Both the position numbers and the translations under genes were made by a program. DNA of 64,000 nucleotides from Arenimonas terrae (GTDB taxonomy: Bacteria > Pseudomonadota > Gammaproteobacteria > Xanthomonadales > Xanthomonadaceae): positions 620,001 through 684,000 of the forward strand of contig NZ_SMDR01000001.1 in assembly GCF_006265115.1 (NCBI RefSeq), read 5' to 3'. The stretch's first letter is position 1. The number at the start of each line of letters is the position of its first letter. The notes below the pieces were generated by a model that worked only from the letters and a program-made list of their open reading frames with translations, did not search any database and was not told where the DNA came from. This document shows positions 49,839 through 58,112 of the stretch, piece by piece.

Positions 49839-50996
49839 ATGCGCCTGCCCCTGCTGCTTGCTGCTTCCCTCGGTCTTGCCGCCTGCGGCCAGGCCAGCGA
49901 TGCCGGTCCCGCTCTTTCCGCTTCCGCGCCCGAGCGCGCCGCCGAATCCGCACCGCCGGCCGCCGAAGCCACTGCCGCCGGCGTCAGCGAACTGAGCTAC
50001 GAAGACGAGGCCCGCGCCCAGGGCGAAACGTCCGCGTCGGAAGGCGGCGCGAACGCGCAAGCGCCGCAGGGCATCGCCGTCGGCGAGCCGAATCCCTCGA
50101 CCCCGGCCGCAGAGGCCGATTTCGACCCGGCCAGCGTCGCCGAATCCTCCGCCACCCTGCCGCCCTTCCCCTTCTTCAAGGAACCCGAAGGCCTGGTCAG
50201 CACGCTCGACGACAAGGACCGCAACAAGAACTTCGACCGCGAGCACATGATCGCCGGCGGAAAGATCGTCGCGGTGGAAGGCAAGGTCTTCCGCGACCGA
50301 TTCCAGCTGACCAACCCGGACCAGCGCGAATACAGCGACATCGAGTTCCAGCGCAACTACGCCGACGCCATCGCCGCGCTCGGCGGCGCCGAAGTCAGCG
50401 CCACCCAGTACACGAACGAAGCGCTGCAGGCCTTCGGCGGCCGCGACAAGGTCGACCGCCACTACCACGGCACCTGCGCCAGCGACGGCTGCGAGAACCA
50501 CACCTACCTGATACGACAAGGCGGCAAGGAATGGTGGATCCAGGTCAGCACCGGCGCGATCCCGCTGCACGGCGAGGTCGTCGTGCTCGAGCGCCAGGCC
50601 ATGACCAGCAAGCTCGGCTTCGTGGATGCCGCCGAGATGAAGAAGAAACTCGACGCCGACGGCCGCATCGCGCTCTACATCAACTTCGACCTGGACAAGG
50701 CCACGCTGCGCCCGGACGCCGCGCCGGTGATCGACGAGATCGCCAAGCTGCTGGCCGGCGATCCCGCGCTGAAGCTGTCCATTGACGGCCACACCGACAG
50801 CACCGGCACCGCCGAGCGCAACCGTGAGCTGTCGCGGCAGCGCGCGGAAGCCGTGCAGGCCGCCCTGGTCGGCAAGGGCATCGCCGCCGACCGCCTGGCC
50901 GCGCAGGGCTTCGGCCCCGACCGCCCGCTGGTGCCGGAAACCGACGAGGCCAGCCGCGGCAAGAATCGCCGCGTCGAGCTGGTCAAGCGCGACTGA
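49839..50996 (+). CDS. OmpA-family lipoprotein
   Basis: 385 aa. Lipobox LAAC with lipidated C16. A low-complexity Ala/Glu/Pro/Ser region runs to about 110. A central domain (115-260) contains KIVAVEGKVFRDRFQL and a CASDGC pair that may form a disulfide (DRHYHGTCASDGCENHTYLI). The C-terminal OmpA domain (about 270-385) has INFDLDKATLRPDAAPVIDEI, IDGHTDSTGTAERNRELSRQRAEAV and GFGPDRPLVPETDEASRGKNRRVEL, including the conserved Asp and Arg that bind diaminopimelate in peptidoglycan. Tethers the outer membrane to the cell wall; role of the central domain unknown. Confidence 0.9.
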   Translation: MRLPLLLAASLGLAACGQASDAGPALSASAPERAAESAPPAAEATAAGVSELSYEDEARAQGETSASEGGANAQAPQGIAVGEPNPSTPAAEADFDPASVAESSATLPPFPFFKEPEGLVSTLDDKDRNKNFDREHMIAGGKIVAVEGKVFRDRFQLTNPDQREYSDIEFQRNYADAIAALGGAEVSATQYTNEALQAFGGRDKVDRHYHGTCASDGCENHTYLIRQGGKEWWIQVSTGAIPLHGEVVVLERQAMTSKLGFVDAAEMKKKLDADGRIALYINFDLDKATLRPDAAPVIDEIAKLLAGDPALKLSIDGHTDSTGTAERNRELSRQRAEAVQAALVGKGIAADRLAAQGFGPDRPLVPETDEASRGKNRRVELVKRD

Positions 50997-51032
50997 GCGT
51001 GCGCGGGGTGGCGCCGGTCCGGCGCCCCCCGA

Positions 51033-51272
51033 TCAGCCGCCGCAGCCGCCGCAGCAAGTCGAGGGCAGCCGCTGCAGGTCGCTGTCGCGCACCTCCAGCC
51101 CGGCGCGGCGCAGGGTGGCGCGCAGGTCCTCGGCCGACAGGACCGTGGCCACACGCAGCTGGCGGCCGCTGAAATCCACGGCCATCAGGGCGGCCGGGTC
51201 GATCGCATGAAGGGTCTGCTGGGCGGCGCCGAGGTCGGGTTTCGCGCCGGCCAGGTCGATCTGGTATTCCAT
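51033..51272 (-). CDS. Small HMA-like protein ending in CCGGCGG
   Basis: 79 aa with a ferredoxin-like beta-alpha-beta pattern (MEYQIDLAG ... ALMAVDFSGRQLRVATVLSAEDLRATLRRAGLEV) resembling heavy-metal-associated domains, but without the CxxC in loop 1. The C-terminus ends STCCGGCGG, three cysteines likely to bind metal. Function unknown. An FNR/CRP-type palindrome (51332-51345) lies 60 bp upstream, suggesting control by oxygen or nitrosative stress. The ATG at 51272 follows GGTGCTCC, a poor ribosome binding site. Confidence 0.75.
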   Translation of the reverse strand: MEYQIDLAGAKPDLGAAQQTLHAIDPAALMAVDFSGRQLRVATVLSAEDLRATLRRAGLEVRDSDLQRLPSTCCGGCGG

Positions 51273-51331
51273 GGAGCACCTCGCGGAGGGTTGGTCTGGG
51301 CACAGGGTCGCGCTCGGACCGCGCCACCGCA

Positions 51332-51345
51332 TTGACCCGGGTCAA
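51332..51345. promoter_or_regulatory. FNR/ANR-like box TTGACCCGGGTCAA
   Basis: A perfect 14-bp palindrome fitting the TTGA-N6-TCAA pattern of FNR-family sites. Its centre is 66 bp before the start of the CCGGCGG protein, a distance compatible with class II activation at -41.5 if transcription starts near 51297. It could also affect the plus-strand 18-aa ORF. No FNR-type regulator gene is in the window. Confidence 0.55.
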
Positions 51346-51429
51346 GCCCGGCCGCGGTCCCGTCCGCCGCCTCCGGCGGCCCCGGATGTGCGACACTCGC
51401 GCCCCCATCCACGCCCCAAGGCCCTGACC

Positions 51430-51486
51430 ATGAACAAGAAAGCCCGCGCCCGCCGCCGCGCCGCCCGTCTGAAAAGCATCCGCTGA
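51430..51486 (+). CDS. Very small Arg/Lys-rich ORF (18 aa)
   Basis: MNKKARARRRAARLKSIR: 12 of 18 residues are Arg or Lys or Asn. AAGG lies 8 nt before the ATG. A strong intrinsic terminator begins 29 bp after the stop, so the ORF sits in a short transcription unit of its own (about 150 nt). It may be a real basic micro-protein or the coding part of a small RNA. No longer gene follows in the same unit. Confidence 0.5.
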   Translation: MNKKARARRRAARLKSIR

Positions 51487-51514
51487 TCCGACGGCGGCCC
51501 CGCCGCCTCGAAAG

Positions 51515-51547
51515 CCAGCCCCGGGCGACCGGAGCTGGTTTTTTTTT
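51515..51547 (+). terminator. Strong rho-independent terminator
   Basis: CCAGCCCCGG (51515-51524), GCGA tetraloop, CCGGAGCTGG (51529-51538): a 10-bp stem with one C-A mismatch, followed by nine Ts (51539-51547). The clearest intrinsic terminator in the window. Confidence 0.92.
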
Positions 51548-51635
51548 CGCCCGTCGTCCGGCGCGCCGCCTCCGGCGACGATTGCGGTGCGGCGCGGGCC
51601 GTCGCTAGCATCGCCGGTACCCCAGGGAGGCACCC

Positions 51636-52694
51636 ATGGTCCGGAGCCTGCTGCTCGTTCTGCTGATCGCCTCCGGCGCGCCCGCCGCCGATGCCTTCGA
51701 ACGCATCCCGCCGGCCGCGGCGGGTTATTCCGAGTCCGGGCTCGAGGCGCTGCGCCAGGTGCTGGCCGAGGCCGGTTCGGAATCGATGCTGCTGGTGCAC
51801 GAGGGCAAGGTGTTTTTCGAATGGGGCGACATCCACGAGCGCCGGCTGGTGCATTCGATCCGCAAGCCGCTGCTGCACGCGCTGATCGGCCAGGAGTTGG
51901 GCAAGGGCTGCCTCGCGCTCGAGCGCACGGTCGGCGACTACGGCATCGACGAACGCGCGCCCGGCCTGAGCGCCGCCGAAAAATCGGCGACCCTGCGCCA
52001 GCTGCTGCAGTCGCGCAGCGGCGTCTACCATCCGGCCGCCGCGGAAAGCGAAGGCATGGCGGCGCAGCGTCCGGCGCGCGGCAGCCACGCGCCGGGCGAA
52101 CACTACTATTACAACAACTGGGACTTCAACGTCGCCGGCGCCATCTTCGAACGCTGCGCGGGCCTCGGCGTGCACGAAGCCTTCCAGGAGCGCATCGCCC
52201 GGCCGCTGGGCATGCGCGATTTCCGCGGCCGCATCTACGCCTGGCCGCGCGACGGACAGGACCTCCCCGGCGACGCCGACGGCTTCCGCAGCCTCGACCC
52301 CACCCTCTCGCGCTACCGCGCCTACCACTTCCGGCTGAGCGCGCACGACCTGGCGCTGTTCGGCCAGCTCTATCTCGACCGCGGCCAATGGCGCGGTCGC
52401 CAGCTCGTGCCGGCCGCATGGATCGACCAGGGCACGCGGCCGGTGTCGATACTCAACGCCGATTACGGCCTGGCTTACGGCGAACTCTGGAACGTGCTGG
52501 TGCCCGACGAAGGCGAAACGCGCGCGTCCTTCTACCACACCGGCCTCGGCGTCCACATGCTGGGCGTGTATCCGAAACACGGCCTGGTGATGGTTCACCG
52601 CGTGGACACCGAGCGGGCCTTCAGCTTCGACGAGGGCAACCTGCTGCGCATCATCCGCGCGATGCATGCGGCGCGGCTGCGCACGGCGGACTGA
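51636..52694 (+). CDS. Exported serine hydrolase, beta-lactamase/PBP4-like fold
   Basis: 352 aa. Signal peptide about 1-20 (GAPAADA). The SxxK nucleophile is SIRK (S74, K77) in LVHSIRKPLLHAL; the YxN motif is YNN (Y159, N161) in GEHYYYNNWDFN; the HTG equivalent of KTG is in FYHTGLGVHM near 310. All three motifs are present, so it should be an active class-C-type hydrolase (esterase, peptidase or amidase). A TTGCGG/TAGCAT pair with 18-bp spacing (51582-51611) and GGGAGG before the ATG give it its own promoter. A second serine hydrolase gene follows 144 bp later. Confidence 0.9.
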   Translation: MVRSLLLVLLIASGAPAADAFERIPPAAAGYSESGLEALRQVLAEAGSESMLLVHEGKVFFEWGDIHERRLVHSIRKPLLHALIGQELGKGCLALERTVGDYGIDERAPGLSAAEKSATLRQLLQSRSGVYHPAAAESEGMAAQRPARGSHAPGEHYYYNNWDFNVAGAIFERCAGLGVHEAFQERIARPLGMRDFRGRIYAWPRDGQDLPGDADGFRSLDPTLSRYRAYHFRLSAHDLALFGQLYLDRGQWRGRQLVPAAWIDQGTRPVSILNADYGLAYGELWNVLVPDEGETRASFYHTGLGVHMLGVYPKHGLVMVHRVDTERAFSFDEGNLLRIIRAMHAARLRTAD

Positions 52695-52702
52695 GGCGGC
52701 AG

Positions 52703-52757
52703 GTTCCACGTTGCCCGTTCCACGTGCGCGGCGGCCGATACATATATATGTATCGGC
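52703..52757. promoter_or_regulatory. Direct repeats and a 24-bp perfect palindrome upstream of the second serine hydrolase
   Basis: GTTCCACGT occurs twice (52703-52711 and 52717-52725), 14 bp apart. Behind it lies a perfect 24-bp palindrome (52734-52757) with core GATACATATATATGTATC, striking in 70% GC DNA. The centre is 93 bp before the ATG at 52839. An AT-rich ACAT-N4-ATGT core of this sort resembles operators of PadR- and TetR-type repressors. No such regulator is encoded in the window. Confidence 0.65.
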
Positions 52758-52838
52758 GCGGCCCCTTGCGACCCACTCCAGCCTGTCAACGCGGCGCAAT
52801 CCCAGGCGTTCTACCTGCATCCCTTACGGAAGACGCCG

Positions 52839-54317
52839 ATGACCCTGTTCCGCGCCAGCCTGCTGCTCGCCCTGGTTCCGCTCGCTGGCGTCGCGCATGC
52901 CGACGACACAACGGCGCCCGCACGCGTCGACCAGGCCACCGCGGCGCGCCAGGCCGACCGCCTGCTGGCGGAGCTGGTGACCCACAACAGCGTGCCCGGC
53001 ATGGGCGCGGCGGTTTGGCAGGACGGCCGCATCGTCTGGCGCGGCAGCGCCGGCTTTCGTGACCTCGCCGCGCGCAGGCCGGTGGATGCAGATACGGTCT
53101 TCCGCCTGGCCAGCGTCTCCAAACTGATCACCGTCGCCGCTGCGGCCCAGCTGGCCGATGCCGGCAAGCTCGATCTGGACGCGCCCGTGGCGACCCTGTG
53201 GGACGGCGTCAACCCGGAGTGGGCGCCCTTCACCCTGCGGCAGCTGGCGGCGCACACCGCCGGCCTGCCGCACTACCAGGCACAGGACGCCGATCGCGGC
53301 CGCATAGCCTACCCGCGCGCCACCGATGCGGTCGCGATCTTCCGGGAGCGGCCGCTGCTGTCGGCACCGGGCCGTGCCTACTCGTATTCGTCCTGGGGTT
53401 ACACCCTGATCAGCGCCGTGGTCGAGGCGCGCTCTGGCCAGTCTTTCCTCGACTACGTCGCACGGCACGTCACGCCCGGCCTGCGCATCGGGCCCGACGC
53501 CACGCACGGCGGGGACGCGGACGCGAGCAAGGCCTACGCACTCGACGGCGATGGTCGCGCGGTCGAGGCGCCGCGCCACGACTACAGCTATACCTGGGGC
53601 GGCGGCGGCTTCGGCGCGACGGCGTCGGCGCTGGCGGAATTCGGCGGCCGCATGCAGCGCGGCCAAGTGGTGTCGGCCGAACGTTTCGCCGACATGCTTG
53701 TGCCGGCCCGGCTCGACGACGGCTCCGAGGTGCGCAGCGACGACTACACCGTCGGCTTTGGCTGGCGCACGCTCACCGACCTCGAGGGCCGCCTGCGCGC
53801 CCAACATGCCGGCGTCACCCTGGGCGCGCGCAGCAGCCTGGTCACCTGGCCGCAGCTGCCCAGTGCCGAGCAGACCGCGGCGACGCTGCTGTCGAACATG
53901 GAATGGGTGTCATCCATCGACCAGAGTGCGGCGATGCTCGCGGCGCCCTTCCAGGCCGCGCCGGCCGGACTGGTATCGGGCCCCTGCCCGACGGCGGCGA
54001 CGCGCTTCCGCGGCACGCTCCGCGACGACGACGCCACGGGAGCTGCGCACTTCACCGAGGAGGATGGAAGCTGCATCGGCACGCTGCAGCCCGAGGGCGC
54101 CCTGAAGGCTTACTTCGACCAGTTCCCCCAGCCCGACCGCGACACGCTGCGCCTGGTCGGGCTGTATCCCGGCCACGGGCTGGCGCGTGCGGCCCTGGTC
54201 ACGCCGATCGGACTCTACGACCTGCGCGCCACGGCCGACGGCCAGTTCGTCGCACGCCTCGGCGCCAGCAGCGAACTGCGGTTCACGCTGGATGGCGCGA
54301 CGCCGCACGCACCCTGA
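52839..54317 (+). CDS. Exported serine hydrolase (beta-lactamase family) with C-terminal extension
   Basis: 492 aa. Signal peptide about 1-21 (GVAHA). Beta-lactamase-like domain about 30-385: SxxK is SVSK (S92, K95), YxS is YSS (Y183, S185) in RAYSYSSWGYTLI; VPGMGAAVWQDGRIVWRGSAGF and LRQLAAHTAGLPHY are family segments. About 100 further residues (400-492) form a separate beta-rich domain with two cysteines. No KTG/HTG triad is obvious (HAGVTLG region near 275 is a candidate). Substrate unknown; members include peptidases, esterases and lactonases. Preceded by a perfect 24-bp palindrome and ending in a terminator that overlaps its stop codon. Confidence 0.88.
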   Translation: MTLFRASLLLALVPLAGVAHADDTTAPARVDQATAARQADRLLAELVTHNSVPGMGAAVWQDGRIVWRGSAGFRDLAARRPVDADTVFRLASVSKLITVAAAAQLADAGKLDLDAPVATLWDGVNPEWAPFTLRQLAAHTAGLPHYQAQDADRGRIAYPRATDAVAIFRERPLLSAPGRAYSYSSWGYTLISAVVEARSGQSFLDYVARHVTPGLRIGPDATHGGDADASKAYALDGDGRAVEAPRHDYSYTWGGGGFGATASALAEFGGRMQRGQVVSAERFADMLVPARLDDGSEVRSDDYTVGFGWRTLTDLEGRLRAQHAGVTLGARSSLVTWPQLPSAEQTAATLLSNMEWVSSIDQSAAMLAAPFQAAPAGLVSGPCPTAATRFRGTLRDDDATGAAHFTEEDGSCIGTLQPEGALKAYFDQFPQPDRDTLRLVGLYPGHGLARAALVTPIGLYDLRATADGQFVARLGASSELRFTLDGATPHAP

Positions 54318-54334
54318 CCGGCGTGTAATTTTTT
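54306..54334 (+). terminator. Intrinsic-type terminator overlapping a stop codon
   Basis: CACGC (54306-54310), 10-nt loop, GCGTG (54321-54325), extendable by a G-T pair, then AATTTTTT with six Ts. The stop codon (54315-54317) lies in the loop. Confidence 0.5.
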
Positions 54335-54442
54335 CCGGTTGCCCGCCGCGCGGTGCGCGGGCTTCATGCGGTGGCAACTCCGGTGGCGCTAGGGTGCAGG
54401 TGACTGGCCAGCCAGTCCTCCCTTCCCCCCCAAGGAGCCACC

Positions 54443-54925
54443 ATGAACACGTCCAAGGATCTCGAACAGAAGCTGTGGAAAGCGATCGAATCCGATCGCA
54501 CGATGATGCTCGGCCTCGACGGCGTCGAAGACGGGCATTCGCGGCCGATGACCGCGATGGTCGAAGACGGCCACGGCCCGATCTGGTTCTTCACCTCGCG
54601 CGACAACCTGCTGGTGCAGAAGCTGCAGCCCGGCGGCCGCGCCATCGCCGCATTCGCGTCCAAGGGCCACGACCTGTTCGCCAGCATCGCCGGCACCCTG
54701 CACGAGGACCTCGACCGCGCGGTGGTGGAACGCCTGTGGAACCCGTTCATCGCCGCCTGGTACGAGGGCAAGGACGACCCCAAGCTCACCCTGCTGCGCC
54801 TGGATTCGGAAAGTGCCGAAGTCTGGCTCAACGAGAACAACCTGCTCGCCGGCGTGAAGATGCTGTTCGGCGTCGACCCGAAGAAGGACTACCAGGACAA
54901 GGTCGGCCAGGTAAACCTGCACTGA
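54443..54925 (+). CDS. Pyridoxamine 5-phosphate oxidase-like protein (general stress protein 26 type)
   Basis: 160-aa FMN-binding split-barrel protein: LEQKLWKAIESDRTMMLGL at the start, RPMTAMVEDGHGPIWFFTSRDNLL, and FASKGHDLFASIAGTLHEDLD, matching the Pyrid_ox_like/stress-protein-26 family rather than true PdxH. Many members bind flavin or F420 and are induced by stress; the reaction is unknown. Strong ribosome binding site (AAGGAG). Followed 8 bp later by the YihY gene, so likely cotranscribed. Confidence 0.92.
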   Translation: MNTSKDLEQKLWKAIESDRTMMLGLDGVEDGHSRPMTAMVEDGHGPIWFFTSRDNLLVQKLQPGGRAIAAFASKGHDLFASIAGTLHEDLDRAVVERLWNPFIAAWYEGKDDPKLTLLRLDSESAEVWLNENNLLAGVKMLFGVDPKKDYQDKVGQVNLH

Positions 54926-54933
54926 TCGCGGCT

Positions 54934-55803
54934 GTGGCCATTCGCGAATGGCGGCAATGGGCGACGCGCTGGCGGAGCAGCCGCGCCGCCCGCTTCGTCG
55001 ACCGGTTCCAGGCCATCGACCTGCCGACCCAGGCCGCGTCGCTGGCCTTCTACGCACTGCTGTCGCTGGCGCCATTGCTGGTGCTGGTGCTGTGGCTGAC
55101 GGCCTCGCTGTACCCGTCGGCCCAGGGCGCGCTGCTCGACCAGATGCAGGAATTCGCCGGCCGCGATGCCCGCGACGTCGCCCGCACCGTGATCGAAAAC
55201 GCCGAACGCCAGCCCGGCGTCGGCTCGCTGGCGGGCTTCTGGAGCACGGTGCTGCTCTTCGTCGGCGCCAGCACGGTGTTCGCGCGACTGCAGTCGACGC
55301 TGAACCAGATCTTCGTGACCGACGCGACGCACCTGCGCGGCGGCGCGGTCGCCTGGCTGCGCAAGCGGCTGTTTTCGTTCGGGGTGGTGCTGGCGCTGGG
55401 TTTCCTGCTGCTGGTGTCGATGCTGCTGACCACGGCCGTGCAGCTGGCCTTCGCCAACGTGCCTTCGCTGGTGCCGGCGCTGGGCAATGCGGTCACCCTG
55501 CTGCTGTACGTGCTGGCCTTTGCCCTGCTCTACCACTGGCTTCCGGACCGGCGCGTGCGCTGGAAGCAGGCCCTGGCCGGCGGCCTGGTGACCTCGGCGA
55601 TGTTCGTGTTCGGACGATGGGCGATCGGCGTCTACCTGGCGCGCGCCGCGCCGGGCAGCGCCTACGGTTCCTTCGGCACCCTGGTGATCCTGCTGGTGTG
55701 GATGTATTACGCGGCGCTGATCTTCTTCGCCGGTGCGCTGATCACGGCGGTGACCGACCCGGCCGTGCCCCCGGGGCGGGCTTCGCCCGCCCGGACTCAG
55801 TAG
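54934..55803 (+). CDS. YihY/BrkB-family inner-membrane protein
   Basis: 289 aa with six predicted membrane helices. Family signatures: LPTQAASLAFYALLSLAPLLVLVLWL near the N-terminus, FWSTVLLFVGASTVFARLQSTLNQIF, WLPDRRVRWKQALAGGLVTSAMFVFGRWAIGVYL and GSAYGSFGTLVILLVWMYYAALIFFAGA at the C-terminus. Once called RNase BN, which is no longer accepted; function unknown. The start codon is GTG at 54934, 8 bp after the previous stop; no in-frame ATG occurs before the conserved first helix. The stop overlaps the convergent DUF1963 gene by 7 bp. Confidence 0.9.
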   Translation: MAIREWRQWATRWRSSRAARFVDRFQAIDLPTQAASLAFYALLSLAPLLVLVLWLTASLYPSAQGALLDQMQEFAGRDARDVARTVIENAERQPGVGSLAGFWSTVLLFVGASTVFARLQSTLNQIFVTDATHLRGGAVAWLRKRLFSFGVVLALGFLLLVSMLLTTAVQLAFANVPSLVPALGNAVTLLLYVLAFALLYHWLPDRRVRWKQALAGGLVTSAMFVFGRWAIGVYLARAAPGSAYGSFGTLVILLVWMYYAALIFFAGALITAVTDPAVPPGRASPARTQ

Positions 55804-56705
55804 CAGTCCCAGCTGTAGAGCACGCGGCTGAAGTCGGCGCGGGCCAGGTCGTCGGGGCGGATGAAAAAACCGCCGACGCCGGAATCGCCCCACATCATCC
55901 GGTCGTCGGTGTCGAGCTGCAGCAGCAGTTCGAAGCCGCCGTCGCGGCGCGGATCCTCCTGGGTGAAATGCGGATAGCCACCGACCTTGTGGCCGGACCC
56001 GTCGAACCGATCATGCACCGCGGACACCAGGTCGTCGGCCGACAGCCCCTGGCGCGCGGCATGGGCTTCGGCGGCGGCATACAGACCGCCGGGCCACGCC
56101 GCCTGGAAGCGGTCGTCGACGGCGCTCAGCCCTTCCCGCCCGGGCTCGAAGCCCATGCGCAACGGCTGCTCCGGCCGGTGCGGCAGGTAGTCGCCGGTGA
56201 CCAGCGGCAGCCGCTGCGACGGCCGTTCGGTGTCGCGCCAATAGACGACGCGGAAATCGCGCTGCCGGGTCAGCTCGTCCTCGCCGAGCTGGCCGTCGAA
56301 GTTCGCGCCGTAGAAATCGTTGGCCGTGATGAAGAACTGCAGCAGGCCGCGGTCCGGATAGCCCGGCGTCGGCGGCAGCTCGGCGAAGTTGATCTGCGCC
56401 AGCAGCACCAGCGGCTGGCCCTTCGAGCCGGTGGGGGCCGGCTCGTCCTGCGGCCACCAGGCGCGGCCGCCGACCTTGCTGGCGGTCGGCTCGTCGTCGG
56501 CGAAGGGCTCGAGCGACAGGTGGTGCACCGGCCGGCGCGAAGCCTCGAAGGTGGCCCGGTGCGGCGCCAGGAAGGCGTCCACATGGGCGGCGGTGACCGG
56601 TTCGGTCGTCGGCTTCGCGTTCGCATGCGGCATGGCGCGCGCCAGCAGCCAGAAACCGGCCAGCAGGGCCAGGACGATCGGGAGGATCCAAAGCATGGAC
56701 TTCAT
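55797..56705 (-). CDS. YwqG-type (DUF1963) protein with N-terminal anchor
   Basis: 302 aa. One hydrophobic segment (about 4-22) acts as signal or anchor. The rest matches DUF1963/YwqG: KVGGRAWWPQDEPAPTGSKGQPLVLLAQINFAELP, LLQFFITANDFYG, HKVGGYPHFTQEDPR, LLLQLDTDD, and the end GVGGFFIRPDDLARADFSRVLYSWDCY. Function unknown; YwqG relatives are often near polymorphic toxins as possible immunity proteins, but no toxin gene is adjacent here. The stop lies inside the end of the convergent YihY gene. Confidence 0.88.
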   Translation of the reverse strand: MKSMLWILPIVLALLAGFWLLARAMPHANAKPTTEPVTAAHVDAFLAPHRATFEASRRPVHHLSLEPFADDEPTASKVGGRAWWPQDEPAPTGSKGQPLVLLAQINFAELPPTPGYPDRGLLQFFITANDFYGANFDGQLGEDELTRQRDFRVVYWRDTERPSQRLPLVTGDYLPHRPEQPLRMGFEPGREGLSAVDDRFQAAWPGGLYAAAEAHAARQGLSADDLVSAVHDRFDGSGHKVGGYPHFTQEDPRRDGGFELLLQLDTDDRMMWGDSGVGGFFIRPDDLARADFSRVLYSWDCY

Positions 56706-56830
56706 AGGTGATAGGCGGGACCGCCGTGGCGACGCCGGAGTATCCCTTGGAAACCGCGAGCGGAGAACCGGCGACCCCGAGGCGGCCGCCGGAACCTGCC
56801 CCCCCTGCCCCGTGCGCGGGGCCGGTCGCT

Positions 56831-57976
56831 TCAGCCCTTCTGCGCGTGCCAGGCCTTGAGCAGCTCGGCTTCCTTCTCGCGGGTCAGGCCGGCGCGCACT
56901 TCCGCCTGGCGTTCGGCCGGCTGGCTGCGGTACCAGGCCAGCAGGTCCGCGACCGTGGTGGCCAGGGGCCGGAAGGTCAGTCCCGCCGCGATCGCCTTGG
57001 CATTGCTCACCGCGCCGTAACCCGAGAACGGCGTGCCCTCGCGCGGCACCCAGATCGGCAGGCCGACCTCGTTCTTCTCGACGAACTCCGGCGTGACGTG
57101 GGTGAAGCGCACCGGGCCGCCGGTGACGGCGTGGCAGCCGTGCACCATCGCGTCGGTGGTGAGCGTGTAGTCGGGTCCGCAGGCGTTGAAGGTGCCGGTG
57201 GTGCCGGCCTCGGCCAGGCGGATCATCCACTCGCCCAGATCGCGGCCGTCGATGATCTGCACCGGATCCAGGCCGTCGCCCGGCACCAGCACTTCGCCGC
57301 CTTCGGCGATGCGCTTGGGCCAGTAGGTGAAACGGTCGGTCTCGTCGCGCGGGCCGACGATGTAACCCGGGCGCACGATGGTGACGTTCTTGCCGAACTG
57401 CTTGTGCGCCTCGGCCTCGCTCAGGGCCTTGAGCGGGCCGTAGAGGTTCTCGATGTCGGCGACCAGGCTGTCGCGGGTCTCGGCCATCGCGTCCTTGCCC
57501 TTGTACACGGCCAGCGGCGCGTCTTCGGCGATGCCCGGCTTGGCGCCGTCGGCGTACACCGAGATGGTGGAGATGAAGAGGTAGTGGCCGACCTTGCCCT
57601 TGAGCACCTTGCCGGCGTCGCGCACCCAGAACGGCAGGCTGGTCGGGTTGTCGATGCACACGTCCCACTCGCGGCCCTCGAGCGACTTCAGGTCGCCGGT
57701 GTTGCGGTCGCCCAGCAGCTGCTCGACCTCGCCCGGCCATTCCGGCGACGGCCGCTTGCCGCGGTTGAACATGGTCACCTTGTGGCCGCGCGCCAGCGCG
57801 TAGTTGATCTGGAACGGACCGGTGAATCCGGTGCCGCCCAGGATCAGGATGCGCAGCGGCTTGGCCGCCTTCGGAATGACCGCCGCCGGCGCGGAGGCCG
57901 CGGCGAGGGACGGCAGCAGCGAACTGGCGGCGGCCAGCGTGCCGAACTTGAGCAGGTCGCGACGCGTGGTGGACAT
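56831..57976 (-). CDS. Tat-exported NAD-dependent epimerase/dehydratase-like protein
   Basis: 381 aa. A twin-arginine signal starts TTRRDLLKFGTLAAASSLLPSLAAA (R5-R6), so it is probably exported folded with its cofactor. The extended SDR domain has ILILGGTGFTGPF (about 43-55), VTMFNRGKR, and HYLFISTISVYAD, where the TIS-VY region carries the catalytic Ser/Thr and Tyr; the Lys of YxxxK falls at ENLYGPLKALSE. VIVRPGYIVGPRD and FNACGPDYTLTTDAM are family segments. Periplasmic Rossmann epimerases are uncommon because the cofactor must be bound before export. Substrate unknown. Confidence 0.9.
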   Translation of the reverse strand: MSTTRRDLLKFGTLAAASSLLPSLAAASAPAAVIPKAAKPLRILILGGTGFTGPFQINYALARGHKVTMFNRGKRPSPEWPGEVEQLLGDRNTGDLKSLEGREWDVCIDNPTSLPFWVRDAGKVLKGKVGHYLFISTISVYADGAKPGIAEDAPLAVYKGKDAMAETRDSLVADIENLYGPLKALSEAEAHKQFGKNVTIVRPGYIVGPRDETDRFTYWPKRIAEGGEVLVPGDGLDPVQIIDGRDLGEWMIRLAEAGTTGTFNACGPDYTLTTDAMVHGCHAVTGGPVRFTHVTPEFVEKNEVGLPIWVPREGTPFSGYGAVSNAKAIAAGLTFRPLATTVADLLAWYRSQPAERQAEVRAGLTREKEAELLKAWHAQKG

Positions 57977-58112
57977 GTGGATGGGCTCCCCGGGGTGGAC
58001 TGGAGCCCGGACAGTGACACCGCGGCAGGGCCGTCGCCCGTGGCGAAAGTATGGCCCCGGCGCGCCACGGGGCCGGAACCGGATTACCCTTGGCCGCTAC
58101 GTCCGCGCCCCG

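Noticed and set aside
55797-56705. DUF1963/YwqG protein as an immunity protein of a polymorphic toxin system
   Set aside because: No toxin, VgrG, PAAR, Rhs or CdiA gene is adjacent; the gene stands alone between YihY and the Tat-exported enzyme.
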